Shown: in pieces, positions 24,201-36,200 of the stretch
Layout of the letters: the number at the start of each line of letters is the position of its first letter
Position numbering within the stretch: the stretch's first letter is position 1
NCBI GenBank assembly: GCA_905221605.1
Contig: CAJNDS010000865.1
Coordinates: forward strand, 12,501-57,023
DNA from: Symbiodinium natans
Lineage: Eukaryota > Sar > Dinophyceae > Suessiales > Symbiodiniaceae
Direction: 5' to 3'
Length of the DNA stretch: 44,523 bases
Notes under the pieces: generated by a model
The model's database searches: none
The model's input: the letters and a program-made list of their open reading frames with translations, nothing else
What the model was told of the DNA's origin: nothing
Position numbers and translations under genes: made by a program

Positions 24201-27200
24201 GAGATCTCACCCCATGAGTCTCCTGCCACAGCGTCTGGAAAGCAAGGTTTTAGGATTTTAGGGGTTTAGGGTTCTAGGGGTTTAGGGGTTTAGAGGTTAA
24301 GGTTCTAGGGATCTAAGGTTTAGGGTTTTATTGTTTAGGTTCTGGAGTTTCAGGCTTAAGGGTTTTAGGGTGCAGAGCACCCTTCATCCGAAAAATCCTG
24401 AGACACTCTAACCCAACAAAACACCAACTACGAGAATATACAAGAAACTAGTGAGAATCATGAAACTGCCCCTCAGAATCATGCTACAACCCTAAACCCT
24501 AAACCCTAAATCCTAAACCCTACACCCTGAACCCTAAACCCTAAACCCTGAACCCTGAACCCTGAACCCTGAACCCTAAGCCGCTGTTGTGTTGGGGTAC
24601 AGAATGGGGGCTTGCGGTCAGGGTAGATCTCGCAAGGTCCGTTGGGTGGTGGAGCTTGCCCAATTAAGACTGAACAAGTATGACTTGGGATGTTTTATAC
24701 TAACAGTCCTTAATAAGGATTATAGTACCCCCGATTAGAATCCCAAAGTATGACCGTTTAAAGCTCACTAGAACTCCTGTAAAATGCACCCTCAAGACCC
24801 TAAACCCTAAACCCTAAACCCCTGAACCCACAAAACAACCCTCAGGCTAAAATCATCCCAAAAAAACTGAACCCCTAAACTGTCCGAAAACTAAACCCTC
24901 AACCCTAAACCCTCAGCCCTAAACCCTAAACCTATAAACCTTAAAGCCCTAAACCCCGGGAGTCTCCTGCCACAATCTGCTGAAAGATCGTGAGCGCTGC
25001 ACTCTGGACGCTGTCAAAGCCTGCCTGACCTCGGTGCCGGGTGAGCTTCTACCCCCCCCCCCCCTCTAGGGTTTAGGGTTTTGGGTTTAGGGTCTAGGGT
25101 CTAGGGTTTAGGGTTTAGGGTTTAGGGTTTAGGGTTTAGGGTTTAGGGTTTAGGGACCTGAGAACCACAACGCAAAACAACATTCATACCTCGGGTTCAT
25201 GATTCTTAAGACTAGTTGTTCTGAGTTCCCGTGGGCTGGCGGTTCTTGCGTTCTGGGCTTCAGGGTTTAGGGTTAAGGATCGGGAGCTGTTGGGCTTTGG
25301 GGTGAAGACTGCAAGGCTCGACCAGCTTTAGGAACACTACGCAGTCTCGGGGCATGGGGCACACACCCTTTGAGCCTTAAACTCTAAACCCTAAACCCTA
25401 AACCCTTGGCCATGAATTTCGTTGAGGGAAAACCAGCTCCGCAAAAGACCTGCTGTCCAACAAAAGCTGTCGTCCGGATTCAGGGCACACCGGGGCACAC
25501 ACACCCTAAACCCTAAACCCTAAACCCTGAACCCTGAACCCTAAACCCTAAACCCTAAACCCTAAACCCTAAACCCTAAACCCTAAACCCTAAACCACAA
25601 CCCTAAGCTCCAGCCCCAAAGCCCCCGTTATGCTAGCAGTCCTTCATACTCGGGGGTACTACAGTGCCTAGTAAGGACTGTTAGTATAAGCTATACTGAA
25701 CTTGGAACCCTAGCTAAAAATTATTTTTTCTTGTTTCTTAAGAGTCATCGTACCCGAAAATTAGAAATTAATTCCAAGTACCCCTATGTAAGGGGGAACA
25801 TCCCAACCCAAGCTCTGAACGCCCAAACTGGCAGCTTCGGGACAGCGAGGACAGGATGGGTAGTCGATCAGCACATTGCAAGGGTGCAGCACCTCCACTG
25901 CAATGATGGCCTCAGGGCTCTGAGTTGGGCGCACAAGTGGCTGCTGGCTTCGTTTTGGGATTTAGGACTTGGGGGGGTTTAGGGGTGTAGGCGTGAGGGC
26001 CCTAAACCCTAAACCCTAAACCCTAAACCCTAAAGCCTAAAGCCTAAACCCTAAACTTAGGGCTTACAGCTTTGGGAACTCGGGGCTTGGTCCACTTCAA
26101 CTGACGCCCCGTGCTGTGGGGGCGATTGGCTGTGGGAGATCCAGGAATCTCGAACTTCGGCGCCTTATCAAGGCCCCCTCAATGTCAGGGTGGTTGTCAA
26201 AGTTATGGTCCCTTTTTGGATCCCCTAAAATTCGGCACCGAATATTTAGGGTACCCCAAAAGGGATCATAATTTTGACAGCCACCCGTGTGAATGAATGG
26301 GCCTCGGCCCCTGAGACCCCAACCCGGGCCGTTGTAGTCTGGGTGTAAGTCGGCTCAGGGTCAAGGGCTGCCGACAATGACCACTTTACGCTTGCATAGG
26401 GACATGTGCCTGCACCCATGTTTCCGAGGTACGAGGTCACTTTAGGTACAGTAGATGTTCAGGGCTTAGAGCGACTTAGTCCAAACCGTGAACCCTAAAG
26501 CACGAGAGAGAAAGCAAAAAGAAGAAAAGAATGACAGGGCCCCGAGCCCAGACGAGAATGACCGCCAGCAGCATGATGGACCCGAAGACGATGGCTTTCA
26601 AGGAGTGGCTAAGCCCACTGACTAGGATGTAGAACTCCGGGACGGAGATCACCTGACGCGCATGGGCAGAGATCGGTGTTGCGACAGAGCTTGCTCGGCC
26701 TCCGCAGCACAAATACCTAGCACGCCCATGGCCGGGTACAACGAATCGAGGCACCCCAGACAAGGGTGGGCGGGCCAGCCGATTGGGGCTTAAGATTTTT
26801 GGAACAAGGGAATGCAAGGGGCTTACAGGGGCTTCCTCTCAGGCCCTTAGAGCAAAGTCGTGTCGCCACTCGGGCAGCTCTCATCAAACGCACCACGCGG
26901 AAGAGCCGGAGGACGTTGAGATTCCTTGAAGGATCTAGGGAGCAACACGAGTAAGATCCAAACAACGGAGTATACAACCCTAAACATAACGTGAAAGGGT
27001 CCCGTACCAGTGCGTCCCCAAGCTTCACAGCGGTGGACAGCACGACGCCAGCCCAGCCAAGAACCACCGTGAGCAGATCGATTTGGTTCCACCGGTTCCA
27101 GAAGTACATGCTGCGCTCCACGAAGGCGCGTGCGAAGCACTCCACCGTGTAGATGACGAGCAAGGTTATGTTCACCGCTTGCAGCCACCGCAAGCTGTAG

Positions 27201-30200
27201 CTACCCGAGGAGCAGTCTCGAAGGTCGTCATACGTGCTTTCAGAGTCTGAATAGCAAGTGGCGTCGGCATTCGTCTCGATGACCATGATGCCAATGTTGA
27301 AGGCAATGACGGCGCCCATGACGGTCTCGAACATCTGCGAGAGGACCTTTGCGTGCACTCTGAGGCTGAAACAACTTCGGGGTTCAGTGCTACACTTTGG
27401 CTGCAACATGCTCTGAGATGTTGGCATATCAGTTTATCCTTACACTTCCCCTAAACCCTAAACCCTAAACCCTAAACCCTAAACCCTAAACCCTAAACCC
27501 TAAACCCTAAACCTTCCGAGCCACGCGGCCAGCTTTGAGAAAGGCTCCCAAAGGACTTGACTAACTCCGCCTCCTCGAAACCCTCAAAGCCGAGCCCGAA
27601 AAACCGTGAACCCCTATCTATGTACTTGGAAGCCTAGAAACCATCTCATAGTCCCCATAGCCCAGCTTGCTAGCCCTACTTACTAAGTCAAAGGGGCTTC
27701 CAAGTAAAACAAGTCCCCCGACTTTAGACCAGGACCTAAACCCTCAGCGGGGGAGTTAATCTGAATGAGAGCCCCGATTTTTTGAGGGGGCTTTCGGGGG
27801 TGCCTTGGTAAATAGAAATTTGGATGATTGTTGTATGTGTATATAGGGACTATGTAAACCCTAAACCCTAAACCCTAGACCCTAAACCCGAAACCCTAAA
27901 CCCTAAACCCTAAAGCCTAAGCCGGAAACCCAAAAACCAAAAGCCTTAAGAAAACCCGAAGCCCTTGAAGGCAGAGTCGCGTCTAGGATTTAGGGCTTTA
28001 GGGTTTTAGGGCGTTTTAGGAATTTAGGGTTTTCGGGCTTTAGGTTTTAGCGTGTAGGGTTTTAGGGTTTAGGGTTTAGAGTTTAGGCTGGTAGGGTTTC
28101 AGGGTTTTAGGGTTTTATGGTTTTAGGGTTTTAGGGTTTTAGGGTTTTAGGGTTTTAGGGTTTTAGGGTTTTAGGGTTTTAGGGTTTCGGGTTTTACGGG
28201 TAGGTTTTCGGGTTTTAGGGGTTAGGGTTTTGGGGTTTTAGGGTTTTTGGGGGTTTAGGAGGCTTTAGGGTTGAAGATGCTTTAGGGGTTTTAAGGGCTG
28301 CAGGGTTCAGGGCCCGTAGGGTTGGGCAAATGGCAGATGCAACCCGTAGCAAGGCTCCTGAACCCCAAAATATGGGGCGGCCAGCATTGAAAGGCTTAGG
28401 AAGTCTATGATATTCTTTTTGATCTAGGATCCAGAATAGGCTCATATTCCCATTTTTGAGGGTTTAGGTTCCCTTATAAGCCTCTTTGAATCAAAAAGGG
28501 CACCCCTTTTTTGCCTAATGAGGGGAAATTCTTAGTGATTAATCCGACCCCTATAGTAGTTCTATAAAATAAGGTCCCAAACCCACAAGTCTTGAAAGCC
28601 CCCCACTGCCTCCAAACGAACTTTAATGAGACAACCCCCTAAACCCCTAAACACTCTACACCCTAACTCCTCAACTCAATCATTTTATGGTGCTTCTTAG
28701 GAATTGGAGTACCCAAACATTAAAAACTATCTCCAAGTACCCCAAAGTCTCGGAAACCTCGGCCTGAGCCCCTAAACCCTAAACCCTAAACCCTAAACCC
28801 TAAACCCTAAACCCTAAACCCTAAACCCTAAACCCTAAACCCTAAACCCTAAACCCTAAACCCTAAACCCTGACAAACAGACCCAGGGAGGCCGTGGCAC
28901 TACCTCGGCCATCGCGATCCTCGCTGGGCTCCAGATCACATTCCCGTCCTGGCACTTCACAGAACGGTCTTCAAGCCCCTAAACCCTAAACCCTAAACCC
29001 TAAACCCTAAACCCTAAACCCTAAACCCTGAACCCTAAACCCTAAACCCTAAACCCTAAACCCTAAACCCTAGACCCTGGGCGGACAGGGTTTAGGGCGA
29101 CCCAAGAACCCAGGAGTCAAAAAGGGTGCCCTTTTGGGATCAAAGGGGGCACAGAAGGGAACCTAAGCTCAAAGAAAGGAGAAGGGCCGACTCTGGGTCC
29201 TAGATTCCCTTAAGGGTAGCGTGATCTCAGGCCACCGAAATGGGTTTAAGGCCCAGGGCTTTGGGTTCAGGGTGTGGGTTTTTCGGCTGTCTCGCTGTGG
29301 CGCCATGCGAATCTGTGCGCGGCCGGCGGCACTCTCGATGTGGCGCCGTGAACGCGGGCCTACGGGGTGTTCATGGCGCTGGGATGCTCTCATTGTGTAC
29401 CAAGCCAGCCCTAAACCCGAAACCCTAAACCCGCCTAAACCCTAAACCCTAAACCCTAAACCCTAAACCCTAAACCGTGCACTTTCGCCACGTCGGAGGA
29501 TTTGAAGATCGGTGTCTCCCTGGACACCATCCTTCGAAGTCGCGCAACCATCGCGGCCCCGTGGCGCATGGCTCCTCTTGGGCCTTAAGCGCCGGGCTCC
29601 TGCGAGTGACGCTTGTGAAGTGCCGCCATCATCGGGTCGGTAGTTCAGGGTTCAGGGCTTAGTTAGGGTTGAAAGATTAAGGGTTTAGGGTTTGTGGTTT
29701 AGGGTTTAGGATTTAGGGTTCGAGGGTTTTTGGTTTAAAGATGGTCTTACACAAGTCTTACACGTTGTGGCGTCTCACAGGTTGTGGTCGACGGCTTCAT
29801 GTCTTGCCACGTTCGCAAATCGCGCGCATGTTTTCTTTACGCTGTCATCCTCCAGGGTGCCACATGCTGCTTGAGGTCAACGCCGGAATGAATATTCAGT
29901 TCCGAACCCCTAAACCCGAAACGCTGAACCCTAACCCCTACATCCTAGACCCTAGACCCTAAACCCTAAATCCTAAACCCTAAACCCAAAACCCTAAACC
30001 CTAAACCCTAAACCCTAAACCCTAAACCCTAAACCCTAAACCCTAAACCCTAAACAAAAAAGTACCCCAAAGATTCGAGGCTTGAGGGCAAAAACTCGGG
30101 GATCCGAAGCCCAAGCGCAGCCCAGCCCAGGCTGAAAGCCCCACTCCTTTACAAGACAAATCAAGGCCTAACCTGTCGGTCTGACGAAGACAGGGGCCTC

Positions 30201-33200
30201 CGGGCTTCAGGGACTGCATCTCAAGCATGGCTATAAGCAATGTAACAGCACCTACAGCCCTAAACCCTAAACCCCAACCCAGACTTCCCAAACACCCCGA
30301 CGGAGAGAAAGCAGAGAGAGCCTCATCCAGCCAGGGCTTCCAGAAGCTGCTCTTGTAGCGCAAGGAGTCCTTCTCCTGCAGGGCTCGTTGGGTTTAGGGT
30401 TTGGGGTTTAGGGTTTAGGGTTTAGGGTTTAGGGGTTTACGGTTTAGGGTTTAGGGTTTCGGGTTTTTGGGTTTAGGGCCCCCTCCAACCCCTAAAGCTC
30501 CCAACCTCCACCCCCCCCCCCCCCCCCCACAACCAAACAAAGCCCCTCAAACCCCTAAAGCTCCCAACCCCCCCCCAACCAAAAAAACAAAGAATAATTT
30601 GAGTCTGACACCTCTAAAGCTCGAAGCCTGAAACCCGATACCTTCCCGGCTGCCACTCTAAACCCCAAACCCTAAACCCTAAACCCCAAACCCTAAACCC
30701 TAAACTCCAAACCCTAAACCCTAAACCCCAAACCCCAAACCCCAAACCCTAAACCCTAAACCCCTGAACCTTAAACCTTAAACCCACTTGGGACACCGAG
30801 TCGCAATGGTGGACAACGTCTTCTTGAGGTGTGCCTTCTCCTGAAGTTAGGGTTTGTTTGCGCTTTCGGGAGTTTGGGGTTGTGGGTTTTGGGGTGTGGG
30901 GTTTCGGGTTTAGGGTTTAGGGTTTAGGGTTTAGGGTTTAGGGTTTAGGGTTTAGGGTTTAGGGTTTAGGGTTTAGGGTTTAGGGTTTAGGGCTAGGGTT
31001 TAGGGCTAGGGTTTAGGGTGTAGGGTTGAGGGTTTAGGGTTTAGGGCTTGGGGACTGTGCCAGCCTGATACCACTTCACTCCGGGCTTCCCAGGGCATCT
31101 TCAGCACAAACCTAAAGCCCCTCAAAAAGTTTAGGGTTTAGAGGTTAGGGTTTAGGGTTTAGGGTTTAGGGGTTAGGGTTTAGGGTTTAGGGTTTAGGGT
31201 TTAGGGTTTAGGGTTTAGGGTTTAGGGTTTAGGGTTTAGGGTTTAGGTTTAGGGTTAGGGTTTAGGGTTTAGGGTTTAGGGTTTAGGGTTTAGGTTTAGG
31301 GTTTAGGGGTTTAGGTTTAGGGGTAGGGTTAGGGTTTAGGTTTAGGGTTAAGGTTTAAGGTTTAGGGCTTAGGGCTTAGGGCTTAGGGCTTAGGGCTTAG
31401 GGCTTAGGGCTTAGGGCTTAGGGCTTAGGGCTTAGGGCTTAGGGTTTAGGGCTTAGGGCTTAGGGCTTAGGGCTTAGGGTTTAGGGTTTAGGGTGTCGGG
31501 TTTCGGGTTTCGGGTCCTGAACCCCTTAAACCCTGGATGCCATATGGGCTTCGGGGCCTCTACTCGTCGAAAACCCTAAAAACTCACCGCCTCGGCAGGG
31601 ATGCGGGCCTTTGCCTCGGTGGCATTGACCTCCGCGCAGGGTCGAGATTCCGGGTTTAGGGTTTCGGGTTTCGGGTTTAGGGTTTAGGGGTTAGGGTTTA
31701 GGGTTTAGGCTTTAGGGTTTAGGGTTTAGGGTTTAGGGTTTAGGGGTTAGGGGTTAGGGTTTAGGGTTAGGGTTTTGGGTTTAGGGTTTAGGGTTTCGGG
31801 TTTAGGTTTAGGGTTTAGGGTTTAGGGCTGGAGCGGCGGGTATATGGTAGGATTTAGGCCTACACGAAGGGCCTTAAGGCCACATCCGAATGTTGGGATG
31901 TTCCCCATTATACTAATTAACCAATTATAACTGTACTTATAACCCACTTATAAGCCCATCAAGTGCCCTAGTATGGTTATAAGTACAGTCATAAGCACAG
32001 TTCTAACAGGTTAATAAGTACCGAGGTAGGGATTATAATCGGGGGGACTAAGAATCTAAAATCCCTAATAAGGCCTGTTCGTATGAAAGGCGAACATCCC
32101 AAGGCATGAGTGAGGTTCTAAGATTGAAAAGGTGAAAAAGAAACCCTAAACATCAATATCTTGATCGCATCTTTTCCTGGTGCTCAGAGTTAAGAACTGG
32201 GGCTTTGGGGTTAAGGATTTCGGGTCTAGGCTTACCTAAACCCCACTTACCCCACACCCTAAACCAACATACTTTACTGTAGATCCCCCAAGAATAAGGG
32301 TCCGGAATGTAGATACTCGTTTGGAGACGCCCCAGCGAAGTTTTAACATCTGCGCCCCGCGCCCCCCCCCCCCCCCCCCCGTTTTAAGCCATGCGTCTAC
32401 AAAGATAAACCCAAAACCCTAAACCCTTGGTGACACCCCTGAAAGATCCTGTTTACAAAACGTCTAAAAACCCGCGCTAAGAGCCCTAGAGCCCTGAATA
32501 AACCCTAAAGCCCCAAACCCCCAAGAAAATGCACGGCCATGTAACATCTAGGCTGAGGGTTTAAGGTTTAGGGCATTCTTCCAAGGGTTTCTGTGTATCC
32601 AAACTTTTTCATAGCTTTCACACAGGGCAGTTCTCCACAGCAGCTGTTTCTACATACCACGACCGTTTCTTTGTTCCACATTTCTTTCCACACATCGAGC
32701 CTGTGCTTCCACGAGTTGCCCCTTTTCCGCACTTCGCCCACGCTTCTTCCAGACTTTCCCACGACTTGTTCCACGCACATTTTCCGCAACTGCTTCCACA
32801 TGGTTCTCCACAACCTGTTCCACAACTTTGTGCGGAAAACAGCTGGGGGACAAGTTTAGAAACACAAGTTGTGGGAAAGCCTAAAACCCTCAAACCCTCA
32901 AACCCTCAAACCCTCAAACCCTAAAACCCTAAAACCCTAAAACCCTAAAACCCTAAAACCCTAAAACCCTAAAACCCTAAAACCCTAAAACCCTAAAACC
33001 CTAAAACCCTAAACCCTAAAACGCTAACCCCAAACCCTAAGCCCCAAACCCGAAACCCTGAACCCCAAACCCCAAACCCTAAACCCTAACACCCTCAAAC
33101 CCTAAAAGCCGCGGCACGGCAAAGATGCTAGAGCTGGTACCGTTGGCGACGTGGGCGACATTGCCGCCTCTGCAGGTAATCCCACTTTTTGGGGGGTCTG

Positions 33201-36200
33201 GGGTTTAGGGTTTAGGGTTTAGGGTTTAGGGTTTGGGGTTTGGGGTTTGGGGTTTGGGGTTTGGGGTTTGGGGTTTAGGGTTTAGGGTTTGGCGTTTGGG
33301 GTTTGGGGTTAGGGATTAGGCGCCCTTTGGGCTTGGCCCACAAACCCAACTCAGCGTTGAGGGCTGAGGGTCCAGGGCTTCGGGCTTAGGGCTTGAGGCT
33401 TTAGCGTTTAGCGGTCCCGGGTCTTAGGCCATCGCGAGATGCGGATGCGGGGGGATTTCGAGGCCCTGAAGCCCCGAACCCCGAAACCCGTAAACCCCTA
33501 GACTGGGGTAGGTTTGGGGGCCCATCGAAGATTGGATATCACAGGGGATTCAGGGCAATAGAACTTACAATTATCTTCAAACCTGCCCCGGTAAACCCCA
33601 AACCCGAATGTGTTTCTCCATGCCGTTGTCTGGGGTTCTTAAAGCTGCGGTCGCAGGCGCAAAGGCTTTTGGGTAAAAGGCTCCGGCCTTGGGGCTTGGG
33701 GTTAAGGGTTTGGGGCTTTAGGGTTTGGGGCCTACTCTGAGCAACCCCGCACCCAAACGCCTAACCGACCGTAGCCACATGGCTCGGGCCTCTCCCTCCG
33801 CGCTGGCTTAGAATCGGCATTGCTCCCTCACTGGCTGACCGGCTAAGGACCCAGGAAAAGCAGGGGGAGCGAAGAATGCCGTCTGTGCTAGCCCATGCTT
33901 CCTTTCTTCTGCAAGGCGATGCATCCACAAAGCAGTTGCTGGGAAAGTTATGGCGCACCCCTGATGCACCCCCGCAAACCCGTCTAAACTCTGAAGTAGA
34001 GGGGCCATGCAACTAGAAACTCTACTTTGATGAGTAGTCAGATGACGATTCCATAGTATTCCTAAGGGGCTGCTCTTGAAATTTATGTTCTTGGACTCCG
34101 TGGCTTCTTGAGACGGCGAGTGCTGCTGCATGGGGCTTGGGGGGCGGCCTTTTGAGGCCCACAAATTCAAAGGCACAACGATAGCGATCAAAAATAATAA
34201 AACCCTAAACCCTAAACCCCAAAAACTCTTCGGACTTTCCGGGCAAACTGCTGGACATTGCTATCTTCATTGCTATCTCGCAGTATCTGGCGGCGCTGCA
34301 ATCTAAACTGTATACAACAGGGGCCTGAATCATTAGACTAGGGCTTTTGGGGAAGCTATTGTAGTATAATTACACAGGGACCATAAGGGACTACTCTTAC
34401 TCCTGATTCCGACCTTTTACTATGTGGATAAGGACTCCGGGATGGTCAGAAAGCCATTGCAAAAATCAACCTCAGGGGTCTTCTGACGTGGGACCAGGAG
34501 CCCGCAGTGCTGCTTAAGGGTTTAGGGTTTAGGGTTTAGGGTTTAGGGTTTAGGGTTTAGGGTTTAGGGTTTAGGGTTTAGGGTTTGGGGTTTAGGGTTT
34601 AGGGTTTAGGGTTTAGGGTCTAGGGTTCAGGGTTTAGGGTTTAGGGCTTAGGGTTTAGGGTTTAGGGTTTAGGGTTTAGGGCTGCCCTCTTGCATGTGAC
34701 TCGCAGGATGCGGTATCAAGCTCGCGGTCAAAAGTAACCTCCAGCTCGTCACTTGGGCCCTTGGCTACTTGAAGTTGGATACGCCCCAAACGCCCATGCT
34801 TAGGGTTCCCTAACCCTAAACCCTAAACCCTAAACCCCAAACCCTAAACCCTAAACCCTAAACCCAGGGTTCAGGGGCTCAGGGCTCAGGGTTTCGGAGT
34901 CCGGGTTTAGGGTTTAGGGCTTACGGCTTCGGGCCATGATTGTCCAGCCCCCACACCAACACCAGCACCCTGTCAGCAATCACAAGCCGGCTGCTCCAGT
35001 TCCACAAAAGCGGTCAAAACCTCGGCAGGGGGGGAGGCCCACGAGAATCAGCGTGCTCTGCACGCTGAGCCTTGAACCCTTAGGCTGAGGGCGTGTGGAT
35101 AGGTCAGAAGGCCAGCATTCCGACAGAATGATATGGCCGGATCATTCAATTCCCGACCCAGTGGCTGCGGTTTCTCTGGCGCCTAGACTCAGGAAGAAGG
35201 GGACATCAAGCAGGGCTCATGTGAAGCGCAAACGTGGCATGGCCCCAGGCGTCTTGTCCTTCAAAAACGCGAAAACCCCTAAACCCTACACCCTACACCC
35301 TAAACCCTAAACCCTAAACCCTAAACCCTAAACCCCTAAACCCCTAAACCCCTAAACCCTAAACCCCTAAACCCTTAACCCCAAACCCCCCCCTTTCCTG
35401 GGCGCAGCGCCGCAGGGCCAGCGCCTTCGTGAAGAAGAGATCGCCGGGTCTCCTGCCAATGAAGCGGGGGATGAAGTGTTTGGGGGTTTTTGGGCTCAGG
35501 GTTTCGGGAAACCCTAGGGTAGGGTTTAGGGTTTAGGGTTAGGGTTTAGGGTTTAGGGGTTAGTGTTTAGTGTTTAGGGTTGAGCGGTTTTGGGGTTTAT
35601 GGGGTCGGTTTAGGGCTAGCGTTTAGGTTTGGGGTGTCCCTCACCCTACACCCAAAGCCAAAACCCCAAACCCCAAACACTAAACCCCAAACCCCCAACC
35701 CCAAACCCTAAACCCCAGACTCAAAACCCCAACCCTAAACCCCAAACCCCAAACCCCAAACCCTAAACCCTAAACCCCAAACCCGAAACCCCAAACCCTA
35801 AACCCCCAAAATCTCACCTGTCGGAGACTGCCGAAGTGGTCGGAGATGACGAAGAGGATGGCGTTGAAGAGGTTCGTCTTTCCAGAGCCATTGAAACCTC
35901 TCGGTGTTGGCATTCAGGGCTCAGGGTTGAGTATCCATATATCTTATTCATTTATTTATTTTTTATCGATAGATATATATATATATATATGTATGTGTAT
36001 ACACACACATTCATTTATGTCTATACATATAAGTATATATATATGTACAATATATATCCCGAAACCCAATACTCTGACACTTCGAGACTAGGTTTAGGTG
36101 TTAGGAATCCCTCATACACCACCCTTGAAACTCCACCAGCGGTGTCACATCGAACGGGTCTCCGGGCCCACAATGACATTCACCCCGGGGTGCATGTCGT

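Larger units (their letters stand above)
32100..34510. other. Giant-intron stretch without a convincing gene
   Basis: Besides the repeats listed at 32580-33310, it holds unique sequence at 32290-32560, 33330-33790 and 33790-34200. An overlapping minus-strand open frame of 127 codons (34191-33808) has no recognisable motif. A 27-nt exon-like island (minus 33134-33160, AAMSPTSPT) has AG and GT borders but no support. Confidence 0.4.
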
